Program-made: the position numbers and the translations under genes | Origin: Davidsoniella eucalypti | Taxonomy: Eukaryota; Ascomycota; Sordariomycetes; Microascales; Ceratocystidaceae | Assembly (NCBI GenBank): GCA_004009845.1 | Contig: RMBW01000017.1 | Span: 186,001 to 250,000, forward strand | Direction: 5' to 3' | Length of the DNA stretch: 64,000 nucleotides | Notes under the pieces: generated by a model | Seen by the model: only the letters and a program-made list of their open reading frames with translations | Told to the model about the DNA's origin: nothing | Databases searched by the model: none | Shown here: in pieces, positions 24,610 through 33,556 of the stretch | How positions within the stretch are numbered: position 1 is the first letter of the stretch | How the letters are laid out: every line of letters starts with the position of its first letter

Positions 24610-25535
24610 CTACATGTTGTGCCACGCGAAGTTCCGTAGCGAGTCCCAGTGATTAGCCCGTCTATAAATATAGATCATGCTACTACGTAGACTACCCTGT
24701 AGTTCGTTGGGGTACCATCTAAACAGATACATGACCATGGCCCATGAGAGCGCTGCAAAGACCGGCCAGGCATGTTGTTGTATCGGTCCTGCGTTCCGTG
24801 GGCGACTGATGATGGGTAAGCCACCCGGCTGTACGCTCATTCTAGCTAGAGCAAGTACGACACGTGCGCATACGTAGATGACTATTTGTTGAGATACTGG
24901 CGATACTAGCCCGGTTTCTGGGGATCGACGCCCGAATACTAGATAACCACCGACAAGACCGGCGATGAATGCATCGTAGGGGCCTTCTTTCCCGGGTGTA
25001 GACCCGGTGCGCTTTAGCACAACCATAGCTGTTTGGTAGATAGAGGCGAATGTTGCCAAGTTGCCTGCGTGAGTCTTGGTTGCATCAAGTACAGACTTTA
25101 TCTTCTCTTCAAATCTGAAGATGTTGTTAGTACAAGAACTTTGATAGTGACTGTATTAACTATATGGGCTTTACTTACGTCCCACTGCGGAACATGAACG
25201 TCGTGCTATCAATGCTATTGTTAGCTCACTTTTGGAACATTTCATATAGATATACGTTTGTCTATGGTTCTTACACAAGAGCATGAGGAAAGCGAACTTT
25301 GGAGCCGTAAACAGCGCCATTGCGTGCAGCTTTGGCTATGCTCAGTACATCGTGATATTTTGGGTCTAGCACCAGCTTCTCTATCATAGCCTACTCAAGT
25401 GGGCCAGTTCAAATTACGTCAGCAATCTTGATCTACGCGACAAACCTAAGTATATTGCCTTAAGAGTAGTTCTATGCATCACTATGAGCTAGGCTTGCCT
25501 ACCTTGATAGACTCTAACTGCGCCACTATAGCCAT
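24610..25535 (-). CDS. PXMP4/PMP24-like peroxisomal membrane protein (Tim17/Tim22/Tim23/PMP24 family)
   Basis: Predicted 226 aa in four exons: 25535-25503, 25390-25275, 25205-25179 and 25114-24610. The introns are 25502-25391, 25274-25206 and 25178-25115, all GT-AG, and the phases close exactly. Family landmarks are AARNGAVYGSKVRFPHALV followed by TTFMFRSGT, then the glycine-rich AFIAGLVGGYLVFGR and SQQIVIYVCARVVLALAR membrane segments, and a C-terminal LFRWYPNELQGSLRSSMIYIY. These match the order seen in animal PXMP4 and its fungal relatives, which are integral peroxisomal membrane proteins of poorly defined role. Exon 3 is only 27 nt. The gene is convergent with the zinc-cluster gene, with a 242 bp gap between stop codons. 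The family assignment is from memory of conserved motifs and is fairly firm. Confidence 0.85.
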
Positions 25536-27064
25536 TACGTGAGTTCGTGAAGGACGATGGAAGATATTTCGTGTATGAGTTTAAGATGTGTGTTTTTGTC
25601 GTCGAAAAGGTATCAAGTTTCGCACGCTATGTTGCGATGACACAAGGCTGAAGAATCAATAGCAAATTATTTTATAGATGCTGAGAATATAGAGGCGTTA
25701 GGAGAACACGAAAATCAAGGAAAGATAGGCTTTGTGAAAAATATAGCGCAAATGATAGATTAAGTTGATATATCGAGTTGCAGCAAATGCTTGTCGCGAA
25801 ATTGGAGAACCAAAAAAAGATCGAAGAATTCGGGAATTATGAATTGTGAAGAGGCTGTTGGGAGGAAACTAGGAAAGCAATGGCAATGAATGAGGCGATT
25901 AAAGAGGATATGTAAAAATGGTATATAGTGAAGTTCAATCGGAGTTAGTTTATAAATATATAAGTCAATGATATCGATCGCAATTACTCTTGCCTCGGTC
26001 TTTGGGATCACGGCACTATACTCATTCGCGACGGCTATATCATCACGTGTCTGTGCACGTGACACGTCTGCAATGTGGTATGAAGGATTTACGGGACACC
26101 GGGTATCTAAACTCAAAACACATGTGAAAGTATGGGGTAAGCTAAGAAACATCTAGTTGTATTTCGCTTTTGTTTTTAGGCTTGTTGAACATATAAGAAC
26201 AATTGGCCCTATACAATGTATTTGTATTAATCTTCTTGTGGTTGAGGGGTGGTAAGCTTAAATAGTACTCCAACATGTAATTGAATCACATGTGTTGGTA
26301 TGTTGGAATACCTTTAGCAATTGTTTCCACCAATGACTATTAGTACATATATATAACTAACTAAAGATAGATCAGCCAACTTTGCTATGTCTAACATGTA
26401 GTGCAGATCAAGATGGCTTCGCGGGAGCACGTAACCAGTAAGAGTCGGAGAAACTTTGTCACAACTAGGGAAAGGGAAAAGAAATACAAAGACAAAAGGC
26501 ACTTGAAGCCCCGAAGACAAAATATTGAACACTCAAAAATGTACGGTAAGTTAACTAGAGTCACATATATACCTACATAGCCACCAAAATACTACCAAAA
26601 CAGGCTTTAAACCTTTTTCGATCTTTCACCTGAATCAGTATATTATTCATGTAGAGACACCAGTGCAAGATTACACTTGAACACGACTACATCCACTGAA
26701 AACAACAGATGATATATTGTCTGATATTCGCTACGAAAACCTAGTAGTCGATGATGATGAAGTAGTTCCAGTTCTAGTAGATTAAGAGGTAAGAGAATAT
26801 TTGTGAAAATGAAAAGCACTTACTAGGGTCTCTTTTCCAGACCATGGTTGTGATATTGCTTGATCATTTTGTCTATCACGTAGTTGTAAAGTGTACAGTA
26901 GTGGTAAAACAGCCAACATCAATATTGACTTACTGGCCAGTTAGGATCAAGAACAATGAAAAAGCTGGGTCCATTCATTCACAGTTCTATTGTTTCTGAC
27001 TTTTCTTGATGCCAAGGAACAGATATGATTCAATATACAATCAAAAACATCCCACATGAGCTAT
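25536..27064. other. Intergenic upstream of the PXMP4-like gene
   Basis: About 1.5 kb, AT-rich. The left end should hold the PXMP4-like promoter. No domain-bearing frame or recognisable repeat was seen. Confidence 0.55.
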
Positions 27065-27530
27065 TGCTAACCGATGTTATGTGCCACATCTTATCTACAT
27101 GTGCCCTTTAGCGCTCCCACATAGTACATGTGGCCACCAGGTCATGGTGAACCAAGCATGGTGAACATTTGTTACCATAAATTTTGTTGATATATGAGAT
27201 TTCATTAGATGTTTAAGGTAAATGCTAAAATATATGCAAGTGGGATAAAAACAAAAGCTATCTATTCGATGATGAAGAATCCCTTTTGAGAGAGTATCAG
27301 AGGCTGCAAAAGCCACTATCTCGTTGAATTAGATTACGTGATGCTTTAGATCTAAGTGAGAAGCCTCAGCCATGAAGCTTAGGGATAATTTTGTATTGGT
27401 GCATGAACGGTCTCAAAGTTAAATGGTAAGCTCATCCTTTCTGCTTATCGATGACCCACATCAACGACCGAATCAATTTTAGGGCTGGTCTGGAGTCACA
27501 TTGCGGTCCCAGGAGGAGGATCAATGGTCA
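27065..27530 (-). pseudogene. Decayed inverted relative of the 3' part of the secreted repeat-protein gene
   Basis: Read on the minus strand, 27480 down to about 27085 aligns with 29695 to about 30070 on the plus strand over nearly 400 bp. Shared blocks include AAATTGATTCGG, TTTGAGACCGT, AGATCTAAAGCATCAC, ACGAGATAGTGGCTTT, CTGATACTCTCTCAAAAGGG and CTAAAGGGCACAT. Just upstream (27530-27505) are remnants of one repeat unit (ACCATTGATCC, then CCTGGGACCGC). In the frame matching the live gene it is broken by several stops, so it is a relic of a related gene in opposite orientation, or one arm of an inverted duplication flanking the live gene. It cannot make a product. Confidence 0.75.
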
Positions 27531-27560
27531 TAGCTTTTCAGATAGAGAAGGTGTATCAAT

Positions 27561-28430
27561 CTTCACCGTCAGCATTAGCGGTTGGCTGTCTTGCTCAATA
27601 CATATAACACATTGGTCCTATAAGATCCTGCAGGGATAGATATAGCAAGACACCTACTGTAAGTACTTGTCATCATTCACTTAGACGAACCCTTTGTGTA
27701 TTTTGGAATATGGAAGCCGAGGAATTCTTTACTCTTTTCTCACTTATCATATTGTGTTTTTATCTAGAGCAATACTAAGTACACATAGTTGATATCGAAT
27801 TCGAATGTGTGCTAGTTTTGCCCTTTTATGTATTGTTTTTTTCTATACTTCACTATATGATACAGCCTCATGTAGGTTAAAATAGATAGTTACTAATACA
27901 GAAATATCGTTGTTGTCCATGAAATTTAGCGCATTGTGTCCTGGGCGCTCGCTCGACCGAACGGACGACCAAATGGTTGTTGCTTTGGAAAACCCGGCAA
28001 ACAAACAGGCCCCCCAGAAATGGCACCTTATAGTGTTATATTCCAACCTTGATCGAAGCCTCCGCCCCCAAAGCATTTCATTGACCGATGAAGACTCGGT
28101 GGAAGCGTCAAGAATGGATGTTCATTGACCAACAAGGAAGGATGGTTCGGTGGGAAGTGTGGACTAGCCAATGAAAGGGATGAACTAAAAATGAACCCAA
28201 AATTGTCTGTGTCCAAGTTTATTCATAATATGTAAGTCAATTTCTCAACGACATACAAAAAGTATCATGGCTTGATTAGAGTCAAGCCTTCCTGGCAATA
28301 TGTGGCCAAAGCATGGCTTACAATTCGCTCACAATTCGGTATCGCCCTGTCTCAATGCTTACTGCTAGTTTTGGGCAACAAGTTCTACTAATCGGAATAA
28401 TATACAACAGCTACCATGACAAATGAATGA
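27561..28430. other. Intergenic upstream of the secreted repeat-protein gene
   Basis: About 0.9 kb with no supported gene. Small frames on both strands (for example 27843-28216) show no domain or signal. The right end leads into the promoter of the repeat-protein gene. Confidence 0.5.
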
Positions 28431-28431
28431 G

Positions 28432-28440
28432 TATATAAAG
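28432..28440 (+). promoter_or_regulatory. TATA-box candidate for the repeat-protein gene
   Basis: GTATATAAAG lies about 180 bp before the ATG at 28615. A CT-rich tract (TTCTCATCATCCTCTCTTCTC and following) lies between it and the ATG, as is common around transcription starts of well-expressed fungal genes. Confidence 0.5.
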
Positions 28441-28614
28441 TGGCAAATGGGCACCGATATCAACTCTACTTTCCTTCTATCACCAGGCTTCTCATCATCC
28501 TCTCTTCTCTCATTACTTCAGCATCATCACATTTTACATCATCCATTCTTTAACTAACACATTCCACATTCTTTACACCTTCGACCCTTTTCTTCACTTT
28601 CACCGACCGCCACC

Positions 28615-29664
28615 ATGCGTTCTACTCTCATTACTGCAGTTGTGGCTCTTCCCGCCTTGGTTTCTGCCCTTCCCGCCTTGATTGCTCGCGAAAGGCCTAC
28701 GAAGACCTTTGACCCTGATGATCCTTATTCTACCAACTGGATCTGGGACCGTGCTGTTGATGCTGACCATGAGGGTGATGTCCCTAAACCTATGTGGACC
28801 ATTGATCCCAATGCTCCCAAGTCGACTAAGTGGATCTGGGACCGCGCTGATGATGTTGACCATGAGGGTGATGTCCCTAAGCCTATGTGGACCATTGATC
28901 CCAATGCTCCCAAGTCGACTAAGTGGATCTGGGACCGCGCTGTTGATGTTGACCATGAGGGTGATGCCCCTAAGCCTATGCTGACCATTGATCCCAATGC
29001 TCCCAAGTCAACCAGGCCCTGGCCCCGTGCTGTTGATGTTGACCTTGAGGTTAATGAATGGAAGCCTACGCTGACCGTTAATCCCGATGCTCCCAAGTCG
29101 ACTAAGTGGATCTGGGACCGCGCTGTTGATGTTGACCATGAGGGTGATGCCCCTAAGCCTATGCTGACCATTGATCCCAATGCTCCCAAGTCAACCAGGC
29201 CCTGGCCCCGTGCTGTTGATGTTGACCTTGAGGTTAATGAATGGAAGCCTACGCTGACCGTTAATCCCGATGCTCCCAAGTCGACTAAGTGGATCTGGGA
29301 CCGCGCTGTTGATGTTGACCATGAGGGTGATGCCCCTAAGCCTATGCTGACCATTGATCCCAATGCTCCCAAGTCAACCAGGCCCTGGCCCCGTGCTGTT
29401 GATGTTGACCATGAGGCTAATGAATGGAAGCCTACGCTGACCGTTAATCCCGATGCTCCCAAGTCGACTAAGTGGATCTGGGACCGCGCTGTTGATGTTG
29501 ACCATGAGGGTGACGCCCCTAAGCCTATGGCGCTGACCATTGATCCCAATGCTCCCAAGTCAACCAGGCCCTGGCCCCGTGCTGTTGATGTTGACCATGA
29601 GGCTAATGAATGGAAGCCCACCCTGACCGTTAATCCCGATGCTCCCAAGTCAACCAACTCCTGA
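28615..29664 (+). CDS. Secreted tandem-repeat protein of unknown function (ten 30/31-residue units)
   Basis: Predicted 349 aa, single exon. Residues 1 to about 18 form a signal peptide (MRSTLITAVVALPALVSALP), followed by a short lead ending ARERPTK. The rest is ten units in the order A A A B A B A B A B. Unit A (31 residues, 93 bp) begins WIWDRAVDVDHEGDAPKP and ends IDPNAPKST. Unit B (30 residues, 90 bp) begins PWPRAVDVDLEVNEWKP and ends VNPDAPKST. Copies are almost identical in DNA, so the array has expanded recently or is being homogenised; the sixth A unit has one extra Ala codon. There is no cysteine and no dibasic KR/RR site between units, which argues against a classic Kex2-processed or dikaritin-type peptide precursor. 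I do not recognise the family. In-frame stops at 29662-29664 and beyond cut off a once longer C-terminus. Confidence 0.8.
   Translation: MRSTLITAVVALPALVSALPALIARERPTKTFDPDDPYSTNWIWDRAVDADHEGDVPKPMWTIDPNAPKSTKWIWDRADDVDHEGDVPKPMWTIDPNAPKSTKWIWDRAVDVDHEGDAPKPMLTIDPNAPKSTRPWPRAVDVDLEVNEWKPTLTVNPDAPKSTKWIWDRAVDVDHEGDAPKPMLTIDPNAPKSTRPWPRAVDVDLEVNEWKPTLTVNPDAPKSTKWIWDRAVDVDHEGDAPKPMLTIDPNAPKSTRPWPRAVDVDHEANEWKPTLTVNPDAPKSTKWIWDRAVDVDHEGDAPKPMALTIDPNAPKSTRPWPRAVDVDHEANEWKPTLTVNPDAPKSTNS
28738..29661 (+). repeat. Coding tandem array, 93 bp and 90 bp units
   Basis: Ten units. From the third A unit onward, A and B alternate, giving an 183 bp higher-order period. Because each unit is a multiple of three, the array stays open in frame; it is also open across its whole length on the opposite strand. 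Confidence 0.9.
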
Positions 29665-29829
29665 CCCCGCGCTGTTGATGTCTAGGCTAACCCTGAAATT
29701 GATTCGGAGGGTGCTATCTAGCTCATTGGTGAGCAGAAGGATGAGGTCACCTTTGACTTCGAGACCGTCATGCACCACACAAATTTATCCCTAGGCTTCA
29801 TGTCTGAGGCTTCTTACTTCCAGATCTAA
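29665..29829 (+). pseudogene. Stop-interrupted C-terminal extension of the repeat-protein gene
   Basis: The repeat frame continues after the TGA at 29662-29664 with PRAVDV, a TAG, ANPEIDSEGAI, another TAG, and then a longer readable tail (LIGEQKDEVTFDFETV and on to SEASYFQI) ending at TAA 29827-29829. In earlier units the residue at the first stop is Trp (TGG in the PWPR motif), so TGG to TGA explains it. The same tail is recognisable in the inverted relic at 27 kb, which supports it having once been coding. Confidence 0.6.
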
Positions 29830-30085
29830 AGCATCACTTCATCTAATCCAACGAGATAGTGGCTTTCGGCCTCTGATACTCTCTCAAAAGGGATTCTTCG
29901 TCATAATAGCTTTTTTTTTTATCCCACTTACATCCATATTTTTGCATTTACTTTATATACACCTAATAAAATTTCATATATCAACAAAATCTATGGTAAC
30001 CAATGTTCACTATGCCTAGTTCAACATGCAACCTGGTAGCTACATGTGAGTTCGCTAAAGGGCACATCTCGATAATATTTGACAC
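29695..30085 (+). repeat. Right arm of the inverted duplication around the repeat-protein gene
   Basis: Aligns in inverse orientation with about 27065-27480. Identity is about 80 percent by eye, with small indels. It covers the end of the former coding region and about 250 bp of 3' flank. Confidence 0.75.
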
Positions 30086-30256
30086 AGTAGAGTATGGCTA
30101 GTTCTACTTGGCATTTGGTTGGAAGGTGAAATCAACCTATCCGTTCCGCACGGAATATGCCGTCGTATTTCCGCAAGAGAGGAATCAATAAGAAACGGGA
30201 TATTTGCACCGGAGATTTTCCGATAATCATTTTCTATGCCTAGGGGAAAATTTTCT

Positions 30257-30346
30257 CCCAGGTCTTCTTCTTTTTTTTTTTTTTTTTTTTTAATTCATTT
30301 ATCTTATGGAGCTATAGAGAGCTATGAAGATCACCCAGGTCTTCTT
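30257..30346 (-). mobile_element. Very short 3'-end retro-insertion, family S copy 1 (64 bp)
   Basis: The direct repeat CCCAGGTCTTCTT at 30257-30269 and 30334-30346 flanks a 64 bp insert. On the minus strand the insert reads AGCTCTCTATAGCTCCATAA, GATAAATGAATT, then A21. An A tail plus a 13 bp target-site duplication is the hallmark of target-primed reverse transcription by a non-LTR element, here with almost all of the 5' end missing. Confidence 0.85.
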
Positions 30347-30594
30347 GTTTGTTGATGATGACGGTGATTTTAATTATAGTCTAGAGATTTATCTAAGAGC
30401 TCCTTTTCGACTCCGGGCAAGGCCGTGTTTTCTGGCACCAATTTTCTATGTTCCTAGTATCCGGGACTGCTCAGACTAGACTGGCATCCATCCCTTTTAC
30501 AGTAGCAACACCTGCGTCTCCGCAGAAATTCAATGGAACAGAGATATTCGAGAAGGGCCTGGCTAAACTTTTCTCCCCTTTGTCCTCCTAAGGG

Positions 30595-31930
30595 TTAGGG
30601 GCATATATCTACAAAGAAGTTTGTCTCCATGATGAATTTGCAGAAATCAATGACCCCTTGTTGTGTGGATAGGGTATTGTCTATGGTAATGTGAAACGGT
30701 CTTTGTGAGAAAACCTTTGACAGACGTTTGCCCTTCCAGCAGAAGAAGAAATGTAGTGGGTCCTTCTTTTTCCCACAAGAACATGAATCTGTAAAGTTTG
30801 CATGGTGTAGGCGAGGTGGTAGTCCACAAAGCCTCCGTGATGTGATCGGGCGGCCAGCAGCCGGCCCAGTGTCTCCCTTGGGAGAGACAGTTCGAAGGGG
30901 GTCCCGAGGCTTGCAGAAAGTCCCAGGTCCTTGTAAGTTGTCGGAGCAGAGGATGTCCACCAGTCGGTGTACTCCTCCTGAAGCCGATTCCGAGCAGCTC
31001 GTTTGATATGAGCGATGGAGGGAGGCAGGTTTGGAGGTGGGGGTAAAGTAGCGCCTTCCTTGGCCAGAGAATCTGCTATCTCATTGCCAGGTATACCAAT
31101 GTGTCCAAGGACCCATATCGGGGTGACTTGTCCAGCTTTGACATGGCGGCGCCGCCATCTATCCGGCCAAGTTCGGGCCAGAGAGTGAAACTCTAAGATC
31201 TGGGCTTGACTGGTGTCTGTTGGTGCGGAGCCGGGGAAGAGGCAAGCATATGCTGCTTGATTGTCAAGAACAACATGAATGTTCTTTTCGATGTGTGCAT
31301 GGGGCCTGAAGGGCCAATTTCAGGCCATTCAGGGCACCCACTATCTCGGCATCAAAGACTTCATGATTCTTTCCTAGGGATCCTCGTGTATGTCTGTCAA
31401 CTAGCCAGTTACCTTGATATATGGCAATTCCCCACCCAGTTCGTCCATCTTCCAGTTTTTGATCTGTCAGAGTATACCATGATGTCCATGCTGTTGGCGA
31501 GTTCCCATAGCTTAGATTGATCAAAGTTATCTTTAGTCTGGGTAGGATGGGGGGATCTTGAGTGGAGGTATTAGTAGGGGTCTGGGGGGGAGGGCTCTTA
31601 TGGTCTCCAGTGTACGTCCTAGCCGTGTCATTGGGCTAGCTACCAGAGGGTGGCCCAGGCCCATCTTGCAGCCAGGAGTCTTCATTTGTTGTCCAGAAGG
31701 AGAAGTGCAAGGGCGATTGCCGCTTCACGGTGGAGGGCGGAGGCGGGTGTGGTTTTCCAGACGGGTAGGATTGCTCTCAGAGCCAACCCGGAGCACACAT
31801 TCCAGCTTCTTTGACCAGGCTCATGTGTAGTTTTAGATGACAACATGTCTGTAGTTGTGGGTCTGACCCTATTATTAGGACCTGTGGAAGGTGTGATTGC
31901 CATGTTGGTAACTTATGAGCTTGTTTATCT
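30595..31930 (-). pseudogene. Tad-type LINE relic: end of RT region, RNase H and C-terminal CCHC-like motif
   Basis: A 5'-truncated, frameshifted ORF2 remnant. From the right: ALRAILPVWKTTPASALHRE (about 31835-31750), the conserved stretch between RT and RNase H in Tad-clade LINEs. Then RNase H pieces KLEDGRTGWGIAIYQ and FDAEIVGALNGLKLAL (31264-31524). After a frameshift near 31290 come VVLDNQAAYACL and the H-x-G-x-P-G-N-E-x-x-D motif GHIGIPGNEIADSLAKEG. After further frameshifts comes CSCGKKKDPLHFFFC (a Cys/His motif near the ORF2 end) and the terminal NFFVDICP before the stop at 30595. Several frame changes show it is dead. No target-site duplication was found for it. The family is clear; exact ends are uncertain. 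Confidence 0.85.
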
Positions 31931-32098
31931 ACCTTCTTTTAGTCAGGTTCATAAATTGAGAGACTCTTGGAAGATTAGAACTTTAGACTAAGGCTATACA
32001 TTCTACTATAAGTATGGATATAGACAGGAAAAAAGTTCAGTATGATGAATAACTCAAAATATGTTCCCGAAAAGAGAGTTCAAGATCTTCTGCCAAGG

Positions 32099-32176
32099 CA
32101 ATAAGCGTTTTTTTTTTTTTTTTTTAATTCATTTATCTTATGGAGCTATAGAGCTATAAAGATTCAATAAGCGTTT
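32099..32176 (-). mobile_element. Very short 3'-end retro-insertion, family S copy 2 (54 bp)
   Basis: CAATAAGCGTTT at 32099-32110 is repeated at 32165-32176. The insert 32111-32164 reads on the minus strand CTTTATAGCTCTATAGCTCC, ATAAGATAAATGAATT and an A tract. It shares the same terminal sequence as the copies at 30.3 kb and 52.4 kb. The T-rich edge makes the left boundary uncertain by a few bases. Confidence 0.82.
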
Positions 32177-32279
32177 GTGTTGATGCTTTTTTCCTACCCT
32201 TAAACATGATTGTCTTGATGCCGGATATAGATATGGCTAGGATCTGTGAGTATAAGTACCCTGCTAGTTGGCTATAGTT

Positions 32280-33183
32280 TATACTTGTACATTATTTATT
32301 TATTTAACATTTTACGTCTTTATGTGGATCACGTGGATCCGACCCTAGTGGATCGTTAGACGTCGAGAAACCCTAATGGTCCTCGAAGATCCCCCCATAG
32401 TGGAGGTCCGAACTAAAACTAAAAAAAAAAAAACAGAAAAACACAGAAAGCAAAAACAAATTTCGCATGGTGGAAGCAGTGGAGAATACAAGCAGCGCTA
32501 ACCTGGCTAAACTTGTTTCTTCACTTGTCCACCTAGCAGGTTGTTTGAAACACAAAGGAAAAGACCAGAGTGCTCAGGGTGCGAGGGAGATGCTCAAGGA
32601 GACACCTATCGCGAGGTCAGTGTCGGGGGATCGGGAGGAGGTCAAGCAGCATCCAGCTAAACTTTCTTCACAGCCGTCCCCCTGGTTGGTTGTTGGAAAA
32701 CACAGAGGAAACCCAAAGTGTTTTCATTATGAGGGAGCGACTCAAGGAGAAGCTATCACAATTTGTTTTGGCATGATCAAATGAAGTGCAGAGCACAACA
32801 AAAGAAGAGCCGGAAATGTCGGGCAACTGGAACCTTCAAAGTGTTGCCCTCCGAGTGTGAGTGTGAACTCCTGAGCAGCGGAGATGAGGCTCGGGAGACC
32901 AGCGGTCGCGAAAAGTGTAGAGAAAAGGGGGTGGGCTATCGTTGGTGAGAATTACCCTCGAGAGAGGAAAAAACGGGCTCAAGGCCTCACAAAACGGAGC
33001 ATCATGAAATAAATCAATAGATGGGAGAGAATGGACAGCGACATTGGTGATATGTGCTGGTCGCTCTTAAAAACCCATGACGAAGGGGAATTTTTCGTCT
33101 TTGGACAAAGGAGGAGGCACCGAAAACTCAAAGGTACCCCCCCGAGGGTTGTAGGAGGGAAGGTTGATATATACTTGTACATT
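32280..33183 (-). mobile_element. Non-LTR retroelement or SINE-like insertion, family R copy 1 (876 bp) with 14 bp target-site duplication
   Basis: TATACTTGTACATT at 32280-32293 and 33170-33183 flanks an insert of 876 bp. The minus-strand 3' end is ATAAAGACGTAAAATGTTAA followed by (ATAA)n, a tail type seen in some LINE/SINE families. Just upstream is a conserved block (32320-32420 region, containing GGATCCACGTGATCCACATA). Inside are repeated sub-units built around GAGGGAG-x3-CTCAAGGAGA (plus strand), spaced about 150 bp. I recognise no protein domain, so it may be a non-autonomous element or the 3' part of a longer one. Confidence 0.8.
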
Positions 33184-33556
33184 GTTATATAAAAGAAATG
33201 TGATATGGCTGCGTATTACACGAAAAACCCTTATATGCTCCTAAACACAATTCATGGCGAAAAAGAAAAATATCAAATTGAAATTGTGAAGATATAAATT
33301 CACAGGTCATATTAAAAACTAACTAAACAACAGATAGCCTAACAAAAGAAAAAAACACTCAAAACAAAATGACAAAAGAAAAAGACCAGAAAAGTAGTCT
33401 AACAGAAAAGAAAACGCCGAGATAGTGAAAACTAAACCGAAAATAACATAGGAAAAGCTATAAGTGTAATGAGTGATAGACCTTGAGACGATCAACGCCT
33501 CTTTAGGTCTAGCTAAGAGTTTCAGTCCCTCCTTGATTAAAAGTAGACTAACATGT
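33184..33556. other. Intergenic, AT-rich
   Basis: About 370 bp between the family R insertion and the stop codon of the 641-aa gene. It probably includes that gene's 3' UTR. Nothing else was seen. Confidence 0.5.

Noticed and set aside
22348..25535. Zinc-cluster gene and peroxisomal protein as a regulated gene cluster
   Set aside because: They are convergent, unrelated in family, and have no further pathway genes nearby.
28615..29664. Classic Kex2-processed or dikaritin-type peptide precursor, or alpha-pheromone precursor
   Set aside because: No KR/RR sites between units and no Cys; the repeats do not resemble known pheromone cores.
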